Assembly (NCBI GenBank): GCA_030700155.1
Contig: JAUYJU010000004.1
Coordinates: 1 to 44,262 of the forward strand
Direction of reading: 5' to 3'
Source of the DNA: Candidatus Nanoarchaeia archaeon
GTDB taxonomy: Archaea; Nanobdellota; Nanobdellia; SCGC-AAA011-G17; JAUYJU01
DNA length: 44,262 nt
Shown: piece after piece, positions 18,253 to 27,116 of the stretch
Numbering within the stretch: the first letter of the stretch is position 1
Layout of the letters: the number at the start of each line of letters is the position of its first letter
Notes under the pieces: generated by a model
Databases searched by the model: none
What the model was told of the DNA's origin: nothing
Seen by the model: the letters and a program-made list of their open reading frames with translations, nothing else
Program-made: the position numbers and the translations under genes

Positions 18253-19013
18253 TTTGCCTTCTTAACCTCTGTATCTAATTCGTCAAGCTTTTCATCAAAT
18301 ATAGACGTAGCTTTTTCTAAAATCTTAGGTATCTCAACTTGACCCCAGGATTCTATATAAAAAATAAAATCTTTATCAGAGTAATTTATTTTTACTCCAT
18401 TTTTCTCACAAATTTCTTCATAGGCATCATTCCATTTTGTGAAATCAATAACTTCTAATCCTTTACCTTTTTCTTTCAAAGCGCCGTTGCAAGCCTCAAT
18501 TATTTTCTTAAGTGAAACATTTCCTGCAACTTCAAATTCTGGAACCCCCCTATAATAAATATGGGCTGGACTGAATTTCATGTGATCTCTTCCTCTTCCC
18601 AAAACTGCAAAACCTTCAAGTTCTAATTTTTGTTCTTTTAACAACATAACAATAGGTATTTTTGGTTCTAATGAGACAACCTTTTTATCATCAAATTCTA
18701 TATTTTCTGCATAAACTGTAGCAGGTCCTTTTACCTTTAATGAAAAATTAACTTGGTACTTTGGACTTTCTTTACCTTCTTTAGGAAATTCGTAATAATC
18801 TAAATCTGTTTTTAAAGGTATTAATCCCATTCTATGAGCAACTATTTCGTCATATAGTGGAGAATCATTTTTTGAAATTGTAATATCTTCAATTGCCAGT
18901 GTTGGAACTTCTTCAAGAACCAATCTTCTAACTGTGTTAGCTACGGCCGGGTTAATATCTTTAAGTATGAAAACAACTTCGTTCTTATCCTTGTGTAAAA
19001 CTTGAATATCCAT
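18249..19013 (-). CDS. rpoD: DNA-directed RNA polymerase subunit D
   Basis: FILKDINPAVANTVRRLVLEEVPTLAIEDITISKNDSPLYDEIVAHRMGLIPL. Confidence 0.96.
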   Translation of the reverse strand: MDIQVLHKDKNEVVFILKDINPAVANTVRRLVLEEVPTLAIEDITISKNDSPLYDEIVAHRMGLIPLKTDLDYYEFPKEGKESPKYQVNFSLKVKGPATVYAENIEFDDKKVVSLEPKIPIVMLLKEQKLELEGFAVLGRGRDHMKFSPAHIYYRGVPEFEVAGNVSLKKIIEACNGALKEKGKGLEVIDFTKWNDAYEEICEKNGVKINYSDKDFIFYIESWGQVEIPKILEKATSIFDEKLDELDTEVKKAK

Positions 19014-19448
19014 TTATACTCTCCTCCCTCTTTTTCCGCCTTTCTTTCTACATGTATCAGAAGGTGTTGCTGTAACATCTTCTATAATTCCAATTCTTAA
19101 TCCTGCTCTTGAAAGAGTCCTAACAGCAGCTTGTGCTCCAGGTCCAGGACTGTTAGGTCCATTATGACCTCCTGGTGCTCTAATCTTAATATGTAAAGCA
19201 TTAATACCTTTTTCTTTAGCGCCATCAGCAGCTATCTTTGCTGCGGACATTGCTGCATTAGGGCTTGATTCTAACCTATCAGCTTTAACTACCATACCAC
19301 CTGATGCTTTTGCTAAAGTTTCTGAACCAGTAATGTCTGTAATGTGAATTATTGTATTGTTATAACTAGAATAAATGTGTGCAACTCCCCACCTATATTT
19401 CTCGCCCCTTGTAGGCATAAATCCTCTTTGTGGTCTTAACGGTCTCAT
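19014..19448 (-). CDS. rps11: 30S ribosomal protein S11 (uS11)
   Basis: [24 protein letters not shown]...[13 protein letters not shown]-type C-terminus. Confidence 0.96.
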   Translation of the reverse strand: MRPLRPQRGFMPTRGEKYRWGVAHIYSSYNNTIIHITDITGSETLAKASGGMVVKADRLESSPNAAMSAAKIAADGAKEKGINALHIKIRAPGGHNGPNSPGPGAQAAVRTLSRAGLRIGIIEDVTATPSDTCRKKGGKRGRRV

Positions 19449-20086
19449 TTTTCTTTAACCTCAATAACTTTTTCTTCAACTTTTTCTTTAGGTTCTAAAA
19501 CTTTTGGTTCTTCTAATTTTTCCTTTAATTCTGCTTTAATCTCTTGTTTTAATTTAAGTTCATCCTTAGCCACAATTCTTTGTCTTTCTGGATGCATCTC
19601 CTCATTAAATTGCGATGTAGGCGAATAAATAATATCTCCTTCTTCGTCAATATTAACTAAATATGAAGGCACATCAACATTTTTTCCATGAACAAATATG
19701 TGTCCATGAGTTATCAATTGTCTTGCTTGGTTAACAGATCTAGCAAGTCCTTTCTTGAAGACAACTGTTTGTAATCTTCTGCCTAAAATATCTTTATTTG
19801 TTAATTCTAAAACTCTTTCTCTTGTTGCTCCTTTTTCCAATAACCCTAATCTTATTAATTTGTTAAGTAAATTAGTTTCTTCTAAAGCACGTTGTTCTGG
19901 CTTTTTAATAATTAGTTTTTTAGCCTGATCTTTAAAACCTTTTAGTTTAGAAGACATTTTCCAAATTTCTTTTTTATTTTTTAGTCCAAATTCTCTTAAA
20001 ATTATTTTTTCTTCTTCTATCCTTGACCTTTGCCATGGATGCATTGGTCCAGAATATTTGGGTCTATGTTTTTTTGGATCTCCCAT
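19445..20086 (-). CDS. rps4: 30S ribosomal protein S4 (uS4)
   Basis: S4 domain [41 protein letters not shown]. Confidence 0.96.
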   Translation of the reverse strand: MGDPKKHRPKYSGPMHPWQRSRIEEEKIILREFGLKNKKEIWKMSSKLKGFKDQAKKLIIKKPEQRALEETNLLNKLIRLGLLEKGATRERVLELTNKDILGRRLQTVVFKKGLARSVNQARQLITHGHIFVHGKNVDVPSYLVNIDEEGDIIYSPTSQFNEEMHPERQRIVAKDELKLKQEIKAELKEKLEEPKVLEPKEKVEEKVIEVKEK

Positions 20087-20088
20087 AT

Positions 20089-20544
20089 TTAACCTGTCTT
20101 ACCTCTCTTTGCTTTCTTAACTCCAATAGCACTTCCCTTTCTGAAGTGAGCTTTTGTGTTCTGTCCTCTTACTGGCTGTCCTATTGAATGTCTCATTCCT
20201 TTGTAAGTCTTTATCTTCTTCATATTTTTAATATCAAAATCAACGTTTAATCTTAAATCAGATGAAATTAAATGTTTATCAGTACCAGTTTCATTATCTT
20301 TTCTTCTATTATATAACCAAGAAGGAATTCCTTGAGGATTTTTTAAAATTGATTCTATTTTCTCAATTTGAGCATCAGTTAAAGCGCCCACTTGCATATT
20401 CTGGTCTAAATCAGAAGTCATACAGACAGCATTAGCCATCATAAAACTAACTCCTTTAACTTGGCGTAATGCATAGTACAAAGTCTTGTGACCTACTACA
20501 TCTGCATCCCCTATCCTTACAATTCCCCTTAATTCTTCTGCCAT
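20089..20544 (-). CDS. rps13: 30S ribosomal protein S13 (uS13)
   Basis: [29 protein letters not shown]...[22 protein letters not shown]. Confidence 0.96.
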   Translation of the reverse strand: MAEELRGIVRIGDADVVGHKTLYYALRQVKGVSFMMANAVCMTSDLDQNMQVGALTDAQIEKIESILKNPQGIPSWLYNRRKDNETGTDKHLISSDLRLNVDFDIKNMKKIKTYKGMRHSIGQPVRGQNTKAHFRKGSAIGVKKAKRGKTG

Positions 20545-20589
20545 TTAGTTTTTCCTTTCAAGGAGACTTTAAAAACTTTGCGACAAGAA

Positions 20590-21156
20590 CTAGACGCCTA
20601 CAAAGAGTCTATGTTTGTCTTCCCCTTCAAGTTCTGCCAAGATTCTCTTGACAATTGCTTTTTCAGGGTCAGGCATCAGTTTTACGCGACTCTTAATATC
20701 GTCGAAGCTCTTGAACGGTTCTTTTTCCCGTTCCTTTAGGATCTCCCACATATGTCTTTTACCAATGCCAGGCAACAGTTCCATCTGATGCCTCCTTGTG
20801 TTTATCGGGCCTGCTTTATTGAAAAACTCAACGAACCTTTGCTCGTCTTTTTCAATAAGTTCCCTTATCAAACCATCCAGCTCCATTGTAGCTGTCTGGG
20901 TCAATTTTGAAAGTGGTATTTTTCCAAGTATGTGGTGTATTTTGTCACGTTTTCCTTCACCCATATAAACATCTTCACGAAGTTGAAGGTGAACACCTTT
21001 CTTTGGAACTAATTCTAGTAATATAAAATATTTCTTACCAAGAGCTTGCGCTATAGGAGTCTTCATATGCATTGGTCTCTTGTCGAATGGATAACCATTC
21101 GGAAGAAAATCCAATACAATTGCTTCTTCTTCCCTTACTATTTCGCGTCTTATCAT
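20590..21156 (-). CDS. DUF655 family RNA-binding/HhH protein
   Basis: VLDFLPNGYPFDKRPMHMKTPIAQALGKKYFILLELVPKKG...GPINTRRHQMELLPGIGKRHMWEILKERE; neighbours rpoF and rpl21e as is usual in archaea. Confidence 0.9.
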   Translation of the reverse strand: MIRREIVREEEAIVLDFLPNGYPFDKRPMHMKTPIAQALGKKYFILLELVPKKGVHLQLREDVYMGEGKRDKIHHILGKIPLSKLTQTATMELDGLIRELIEKDEQRFVEFFNKAGPINTRRHQMELLPGIGKRHMWEILKEREKEPFKSFDDIKSRVKLMPDPEKAIVKRILAELEGEDKHRLFVGV

Positions 21157-21180
21157 TTTCTATTGTCTCTTGATTGGTTT

Positions 21181-21510
21181 TTACTTTAAACATTCTAATA
21201 TCCTTTGCATGTCTTCTTGTTTTATTGTTAAGTTCTCACCTATAAACAATGTCTTTATACTTTCGAGGTCTTTAGGCTGCAAATCAGCTATCTTCGCAAT
21301 GTGTCTGTCTTTTAACCTTTGTATACCTAAATCCTCAATTATTTTCTTAAAATCTGTTTTTTGTTTTTTCTCTACTGTTAAACCTAAATATTCCAAGGTT
21401 TTGCTTGCCCTAAAATTAAGTTCTTTGTCTCTTTTCTTAACTTCTTCCAACTTAGTTTTAAGCTCATTAAGGGTCAAAGCTTTTTCTTGTATGATTTCTA
21501 TTTCTCCCAT
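21181..21510 (-). CDS. rpoF: DNA-directed RNA polymerase subunit F (Rpb4)
   Basis: Helical Rpb4-like sequence and position between rpl21e and DUF655. Confidence 0.85.
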   Translation of the reverse strand: MGEIEIIQEKALTLNELKTKLEEVKKRDKELNFRASKTLEYLGLTVEKKQKTDFKKIIEDLGIQRLKDRHIAKIADLQPKDLESIKTLFIGENLTIKQEDMQRILECLK

Positions 21511-21511
21511 T

Positions 21512-21799
21512 TTAGCATCTCTTCAAATGTATCGGATGAACTATCAAATCTTTTTGTTTGTTCGTGTCTTTGAAAGTTACTACGTAGCATCTTCCTTTCT
21601 TTGCCTTTATGATAACATTTCTTCCATGGAATCTTGGAAGGTACATACCTTTTTGATAAGCAGGTTCTGCTGATAAAACAGCATGTTCCCCTTCTTTGAA
21701 AGATTGTAAAAATCTTCTTATGCTTACTTTTCCTTTTTGACTATAATGTTTTTGTAGCTTATACCTAGTTTTCCTTCTAAATCCGCCTATTCTCTTCAT
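21512..21799 (-). CDS. rpl21e: 50S ribosomal protein L21e (eL21)
   Basis: GGFRRKTRYKLQKHYSQKGKVSIRRFLQSFKEGEHAVLSAEPAYQKGMYLPRFHGR. Confidence 0.95.
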   Translation of the reverse strand: MKRIGGFRRKTRYKLQKHYSQKGKVSIRRFLQSFKEGEHAVLSAEPAYQKGMYLPRFHGRNVIIKAKKGRCYVVTFKDTNKQKDLIVHPIHLKRC

Positions 21800-21873
21800 G
21801 GTGTTAAAACTTTGGTCATACCCCTTTATAAAGGTTTGTATGCTTAAAAGTGCTAAATAAAGCGTCTAGAAGC

Positions 21874-22164
21874 CTATTTCTGTATTTTTGTTGCCAAAGA
21901 ACTGAGTGCTTTATCCATAGCAAAGAATAAATTAGATTCTGCGGCCATTGAAGTGAACTCTGAGGAGTCTGTTATAAGTTTTCCTTCAAGTTCTACCTTC
22001 TTAGGATCATTAGATTTCATGTTTAAACTAAGTTCTTTGATGTTTATTTGGTTATCAGAAAGTTTTCTTGCGTAGTTGCCTACTAATTTTTTAACGACTA
22101 CCAGCATTCCAGGTTCTAGCTGACTAAAGCCAATTAATTTAATATTGCCCCCCAGTTCTATCAT
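21874..22164 (-). CDS. Conserved archaeal-type small protein, possibly HPF/ribosome-associated fold (start moved to MIELGG)
   Basis: IELGGNIKLIGFSQLEPGMLVVVKKLVGNYARKL...ESNLFFAMDKALSSLATKI. Confidence 0.5.
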   Translation of the reverse strand: MIELGGNIKLIGFSQLEPGMLVVVKKLVGNYARKLSDNQINIKELSLNMKSNDPKKVELEGKLITDSSEFTSMAAESNLFFAMDKALSSLATKIQK

Positions 22165-22243
22165 GCTAAATAATAGTGATAGAATTCTTATATACATTTC
22201 GGTTTTGGCAAGTTTTATATTATACCTCTTTTAGATTTTATAT

Positions 22244-22600
22244 ATGACTAAAAACAAAACGCTTGAAAAACAGATTAAAGGGGCTGAAAATGATGGAAGA
22301 GTTGGAACCTTGATAGCTCTTTTAGTCAAGAACGACAAAATAAAAGAGGCTGCTGAAATTGCATATACTGAATTTGGTATTGAAAGGGCAATAAAAATTT
22401 ACATGAATGATTCCAAAGGTCAAGAAGCAGCAAAGTTTGCAGAAACAAAAGGTTATTTGAGGGAAGCTTATGAATTATATATAGAATATAATATGAAAAC
22501 TGATTATTTAAGAGTTAGCGAACAAAGTGGTATAGCTTCGAAAGCTAGGAAAAAGCCTGCTAAAATAAAAAAGGAACATCCTCTGAGGAATAAATTTTAG
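22244..22600 (+). CDS. Hypothetical alpha-solenoid-like repeat protein
   Basis: Repeating EAAEIAYTEFGIERAIKIYMNDSKGQEAAKFAETKGYLREAYELYIEY. Confidence 0.6.
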   Translation: MTKNKTLEKQIKGAENDGRVGTLIALLVKNDKIKEAAEIAYTEFGIERAIKIYMNDSKGQEAAKFAETKGYLREAYELYIEYNMKTDYLRVSEQSGIASKARKKPAKIKKEHPLRNKF

Positions 22601-22640
22601 TTTGAAAACCTTTATATAGCTAATATCAAACTTTAACTAC

Positions 22641-23960
22641 ATGCTTAGAACACATAGTTGTGGTGAACTTACTAAAAAAAATGAGGGTAAAAAAGTAACT
22701 TTAGTCGGTTGGGTCAAAACTTTAAGGGTTCAAGGTAAAGTAAGTTTTCTTCTTTTGAGAGATAGGGATGGAATAACTCAATGTTTTTTGAATGATGAGC
22801 TAACTAAGAAGACTTCTGATATCACTCCTGAATCTGTTGTACTTGTTGAAGGCAAAGTAAAAGTCAGACCAGATAAACAAATTAGGAAGGATATAAAAAC
22901 TGGAGAAATTGAAATTGAAACTTCTAAAATTGAAATAATCTCTAAAGCTGAAGTCCCTTTGCCTATTGAAGTTGAAGAGGAAACCACTACTCATATTGAT
23001 AAAAGAGTAGATAACAGGTTTTTAGATTTAAGAAGAGATAAAGTAAATGCAATATTCAGAGTAAGATCAAAAATAGCACAACACACTGTTGAATTTTTTT
23101 CAAAAGAAGGTTTTGTTAATATTAATTCCCCTAAACTAACTGAATCTGGAGTTGAGTCTGGAGCTGAAGAGTTTAAATTACCTTACTTCAAGAAAACTGC
23201 TTCATTGGCACAGTCTCCACAAGTGTATAAACAGATGTTTGTTATTTCTGGACTGGAGAGAGTATATGAGATTGGAACTGTGTTTAGGGCTGAGAAATCA
23301 CATACTACAAGGCATCTAACTGAATTTACTGGAATTGATATGGAAATGGGTTTTATTGAAAATGAACATGATGTTATGGATGTTGTTGAAAATTATTTTA
23401 AATATTTATTGACGGAGGTTAGTAAAAGCTGTAAAGAAGAACTAGAATTGTTAAAAGTAAAATTAAATGTTCCTAAGAAGATTCCCAGGTTAGATATTTC
23501 TGAGATTAGGAAAATATTGAAGGAAAAGAAGAAGAATATTCCTGAAGACGATGATTTAGATGCAGAAGCTGAAAAACTTTTAAGTGAATATGTTAAAGAA
23601 AAATATAAATGTGATTTTGTTTTTGCTTTAAATTATCCTTGGAAGAAAAGACCTTTCTATCATATGAGGCCTGAAAATAATCCTAAAGGGACAAGAAGTT
23701 TTGATTTAATTTATAATGGAGTTGAAATTGGAACTGGTGCTCAAAGAGAACATAGATTAGAAATATTAGAAAAACAAGCTAAAGAAAAAGGTATTGATTT
23801 GAAAAAGATGAAATTTTATAGGGATATTTTTAGGTTTGGTGCTCCCCCTCATGGTGGAGTTGGATTAGGATTGGATAGAATAACTGAACAATTATTGAAT
23901 TTAGATAATATTAGGGAGGCAATATTGTTGCCTAGAGATCCTGAAAGATTAACGCCTTGA
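22641..23960 (+). CDS. aspS: Aspartate--tRNA ligase (archaeal type)
   Basis: RVDNRFLDLRR, FRAEKSHTTRHLTEFTGIDMEM, GGVGLGLDRITEQLL...REAILLPRDPERLTP. Confidence 0.96.
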   Translation: MLRTHSCGELTKKNEGKKVTLVGWVKTLRVQGKVSFLLLRDRDGITQCFLNDELTKKTSDITPESVVLVEGKVKVRPDKQIRKDIKTGEIEIETSKIEIISKAEVPLPIEVEEETTTHIDKRVDNRFLDLRRDKVNAIFRVRSKIAQHTVEFFSKEGFVNINSPKLTESGVESGAEEFKLPYFKKTASLAQSPQVYKQMFVISGLERVYEIGTVFRAEKSHTTRHLTEFTGIDMEMGFIENEHDVMDVVENYFKYLLTEVSKSCKEELELLKVKLNVPKKIPRLDISEIRKILKEKKKNIPEDDDLDAEAEKLLSEYVKEKYKCDFVFALNYPWKKRPFYHMRPENNPKGTRSFDLIYNGVEIGTGAQREHRLEILEKQAKEKGIDLKKMKFYRDIFRFGAPPHGGVGLGLDRITEQLLNLDNIREAILLPRDPERLTP

Positions 23961-24638
23961 TAAAAAAGAATTTTTCTTTTTAGTTTTTCTTAGTAGAGGT
24001 ATTTTCTTTAATAGATTATCTTTACGCAAACGATTATATAAACTGGGGTTCTTATCCTTAACTTGACCCCTAGTTAATCCATGATAATACTTTGTGTAAT
24101 AAGCAAAAGCGTCGTAGCCAAATGGAGATTTTGCTCTTTCAACTTCACTTTTCTCTGCAAGTGGTACGTGGTCTATCAAGCCTTCGCTTAACATTCTTTG
24201 ATAAAGTCCTGGGGCTTTAGTCTGCAACTCGTTTCTTGGCAAACCTTCAAAAAATTCATTGTAGCATTTAAGTGAGTCATCACCATAGCATGCTTTTTGT
24301 GTTGGTATTTGACTCAATAAACCTAATTCTTTTAAAATTTTATAAAACCCTGGATTTAATTTTTTAAGTGGGCCACGTGTAACACCCTTATAATTTGATT
24401 TATAATACAAAATAGGATTACCTTTGTAATCTGTATTTATCGTTTCAATCAAAGGTGTGTTTACAATAGGTACACCCTCCATCAAACCTCTTCTTCTTAG
24501 CAACTCATAGAGAGAAGCTTTTTGTCTTTTTAATGCAAGTCTTGTGACCCCCTTATAATTTGATTTATAATACAAAATAGGATCATCATTATAATTATCC
24601 ATTATCATCTTTTCAAGTGATCTTGCCATAAACCTCAT
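23949..24638 (-). CDS. Tandem-repeat protein (four YYKxxYxGxTRxxLKxxxPxxYxxLxxxGLLxxxP units)
   Basis: Four internal repeats visible in translation; two share a 34-bp identical DNA stretch 165 bp apart. Confidence 0.7.
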   Translation of the reverse strand: MRFMARSLEKMIMDNYNDDPILYYKSNYKGVTRLALKRQKASLYELLRRRGLMEGVPIVNTPLIETINTDYKGNPILYYKSNYKGVTRGPLKKLNPGFYKILKELGLLSQIPTQKACYGDDSLKCYNEFFEGLPRNELQTKAPGLYQRMLSEGLIDHVPLAEKSEVERAKSPFGYDAFAYYTKYYHGLTRGQVKDKNPSLYNRLRKDNLLKKIPLLRKTKKKNSFLSRR

Positions 24639-24703
24639 TTAATGAAAAAGCATTTAAAAACGTTTCCATAAGCTTTAAAAATAGTAATAATAACTAGTAT
24701 TTT

Positions 24704-25072
24704 ATGTTTAAAGAACTTAGTCCAAAGGAAGCTGAAAAATTATTAGAAAACTCTAACGGAGTTATATTAGATGTAAGAACTCAGCATGAATGGGATAAAT
24801 TTCATTTAGAAAGAAATAATGTAAAATTAATTCCTGTTGATCAATTAGAAACGAGATATGAAGAATTAAATAATAAAAGTCAATTAATTGTCGTTACTTG
24901 CAGAGCAGGAGTAAGGGGTGCAGCAGCTTCTGAATTATTAGATCAAAAAGGTTTTACCAATATTGTTAATGTGCAAGGTGGTCTTTTAGAATGGGTTACT
25001 TATCTTTCACAATCAGGTCAGATGAATGAAAATAAGTTTCAAGAAACATTTATGCTTTTGATGAGTCATTAA
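24704..25072 (+). CDS. Rhodanese-like domain protein
   Basis: GVILDVRTQHEWDKFHL...LIVVTCRAGVRGAAASELLDQKGFTNIVNVQGGLLEW. Confidence 0.92.
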   Translation: MFKELSPKEAEKLLENSNGVILDVRTQHEWDKFHLERNNVKLIPVDQLETRYEELNNKSQLIVVTCRAGVRGAAASELLDQKGFTNIVNVQGGLLEWVTYLSQSGQMNENKFQETFMLLMSH

Positions 25073-25130
25073 AATACGCTGTTTTTTCCAAAATTTAGTG
25101 AATCTTTTATATATTTTTACTAATCACTTC

Positions 25131-25946
25131 TTAATTATTCTTATAAAAATCTGGATCTGCACCAATCCTATTTTTTAGGTCTAATCTAGGCTTAGGCTCT
25201 TCTCTTGGTTCTTCTTCTCCAATACTTAAATAATAATTATACAAATTGTTTACGGCAGCAATAGAAGCTCTTTGAAGGTGAGAATCTGAAGTATCAATTA
25301 TTGATTCTATATTTTCGTATAAACTAAATGCCTCATAAAAAGTATCCATTAATGTTTTAACTTCCCTCTGTTCTATATAATTGTGCAAGTCGATAGCGAA
25401 TTTTCTTGAACTTGTAACCTCTTCATTTACAAAAATGTCTATTAAACTTTTATTAGGCAGGTTTCCATTTTCTAATGTCAAAACTACATCAAACATCCAC
25501 CCCAGATCAGGTGTGTTTCCTGTGTTTCTTTCCATATGGCGTTTAAACTTGTTAATTTTAATCTTTTTACGTTTGACTATCTTTGAAAGAGCTGTGCCAT
25601 ATTCCAAACATACTCTGTGATATTTTTCATTTGGTGCAGGGGTATTTTCCATTAAAGCATTATAAAAATCTCCTTTTTTTTCTATTATGCCTGGTATAAC
25701 AACTGGCATCTCAGAAAGAATTTCTTGTATAGTTTCGTCTTCAGTTTCAAAAAGGTTATTATGTAAATTTAAAGCTACACTATAGATATTATCAAAAACT
25801 TCTGCTTTTGTTGGATTATAATATCTATGGAGAATTATTACTTTTGATTTTTTAGGTTCGAAGTTTTTTTCTTTGAAGTCAGTCTTGCTTACATAGAAAT
25901 TATTAGGAATCTTAGAAATGTACCCTTCTAAATCAATTACTTTCAT
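25131..25946 (-). CDS. Hypothetical protein
   Basis: 271-aa intact ORF. Confidence 0.65.
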   Translation of the reverse strand: MKVIDLEGYISKIPNNFYVSKTDFKEKNFEPKKSKVIILHRYYNPTKAEVFDNIYSVALNLHNNLFETEDETIQEILSEMPVVIPGIIEKKGDFYNALMENTPAPNEKYHRVCLEYGTALSKIVKRKKIKINKFKRHMERNTGNTPDLGWMFDVVLTLENGNLPNKSLIDIFVNEEVTSSRKFAIDLHNYIEQREVKTLMDTFYEAFSLYENIESIIDTSDSHLQRASIAAVNNLYNYYLSIGEEEPREEPKPRLDLKNRIGADPDFYKNN

Positions 25947-25970
25947 TAAACCCCCCGACTGTATCTAAAT

Positions 25971-26228
25971 TTATGCTACTGTTACTTTGGTTCCAATTGC
26001 TTGACCAGGCATACCTTTTTCAAAAATTACTCTTAATGCACCTGAATTTCCGTGAGCAGCTGCTACTTTACCTAATATTTCTTTGCCAGCTGGACTTTTC
26101 CAGGTTACCTTTTTTCCTATTAAATCTGAAGCTTTTTTCTTAGATTCAACACCCTTTACTATAACTATCATATGGGTATGAGAAATTGTACTATCTCCAC
26201 GCCTGAAATTGTTGATTAGTCCTTCCAT
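25971..26228 (-). CDS. rpl35ae: 50S ribosomal protein L35Ae (eL33)
   Basis: GKKVTWKSPAGKEILGKVAAAHGNSGALRVIFEKGMPGQAIGTKVTV. Confidence 0.9.
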   Translation of the reverse strand: MEGLINNFRRGDSTISHTHMIVIVKGVESKKKASDLIGKKVTWKSPAGKEILGKVAAAHGNSGALRVIFEKGMPGQAIGTKVTVA

Positions 26229-26301
26229 AGAAAATACTTATAGGTAGGTATTTTTAAAGGTTTTGGTCAGATTTAAATACTTTTTATCTTAGTAGTAAAG
26301 C

Positions 26302-26865
26302 ATGAAAAACTTTGATGATGTGCTTAAGGATATTAAAGAGAAGTTTGAAGAGGAAGAAAGCAAATTAAAGAAATTTATAAAGAGAGCAATAATTCTTTTT
26401 ATTTCTATATTTTTAATCTTTTTGTTCTTAAGTTATCTTGGACCTGGCTGGAGAATTTTAGATATTTTAGAGGGTCAAGCAGCAAGTAGTAATATAGAAG
26501 ATCTTATTGTAAAGTTTAACAACAATACACTCAGTTTTAAACCAGAAGTCTATTCTGCATTAAAACAAATGTGGACAGATAATCAAGATAAAGAATTTGC
26601 TGTTTGTTTATATGGGACTAAATTTAATAATCTTTTAGAGATTAACGACTATAAAATTCCTAAAGTGAAATCAAGTTCATTTATTCATGTGCAAGCTGAA
26701 TTTTGTGAAGAAGATAGTTTAATCTCCATGCATAAACATCCTGCAAAAAGCTGCATATTTTCTGACCAGGATATCTTATATTATAATGCCTATAAAGAAA
26801 TTAAAAGTGATGCTATTATTGGATTAATATGTGAAGAAGATAGATTTAGTTTTTATGGTCTTTAA
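26302..26865 (+). CDS. Membrane-anchored JAMM/MPN-like metalloprotease domain protein
   Basis: N-terminal TM; KEFAVCLYG then HKHPAKSCIFSDQD = exact HxH-x7-S-x2-D JAMM motif. Confidence 0.75.
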   Translation: MKNFDDVLKDIKEKFEEEESKLKKFIKRAIILFISIFLIFLFLSYLGPGWRILDILEGQAASSNIEDLIVKFNNNTLSFKPEVYSALKQMWTDNQDKEFAVCLYGTKFNNLLEINDYKIPKVKSSSFIHVQAEFCEEDSLISMHKHPAKSCIFSDQDILYYNAYKEIKSDAIIGLICEEDRFSFYGL

Positions 26866-26867
26866 AT

Positions 26868-27116
26868 TTATCTAATCTTTTTATTTATATATAAACTATA
26901 AGCAAGTAGGTTTGATGGAGCGTATAACTCTCTGTTAAGTATGGATTGAACATAAATCTCTTCTATTTTGCCTTCTGAAGTTTTTTTAATTAAAAACTTT
27001 CCATCTATTTCAAATCCATTGTTAAGCAAGTCAGAAAGCTCTTTTGCTTTGGACATAATTCCCTTAGTTTGTGGTCCCATTGGGGCATCAAGATTAAATT
27101 GTTGTGTCATTTTCAA
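26868..27116 (-). CDS. Small hypothetical protein coupled to the upstream NTase gene
   Basis: 82-aa ORF with 4-nt overlap with 27113..28939. Confidence 0.6.
   Translation of the reverse strand: MKMTQQFNLDAPMGPQTKGIMSKAKELSDLLNNGFEIDGKFLIKKTSEGKIEEIYVQSILNRELYAPSNLLAYSLYINKKIR

Noticed and set aside
21170-21673. Plus-strand ORF of 167 aa
   Set aside because: Antisense to rpoF and rpl21e
20590-21799. Missing ksgA after DUF655 as a notable loss
   Set aside because: Gene may simply be elsewhere; cannot be judged from one window
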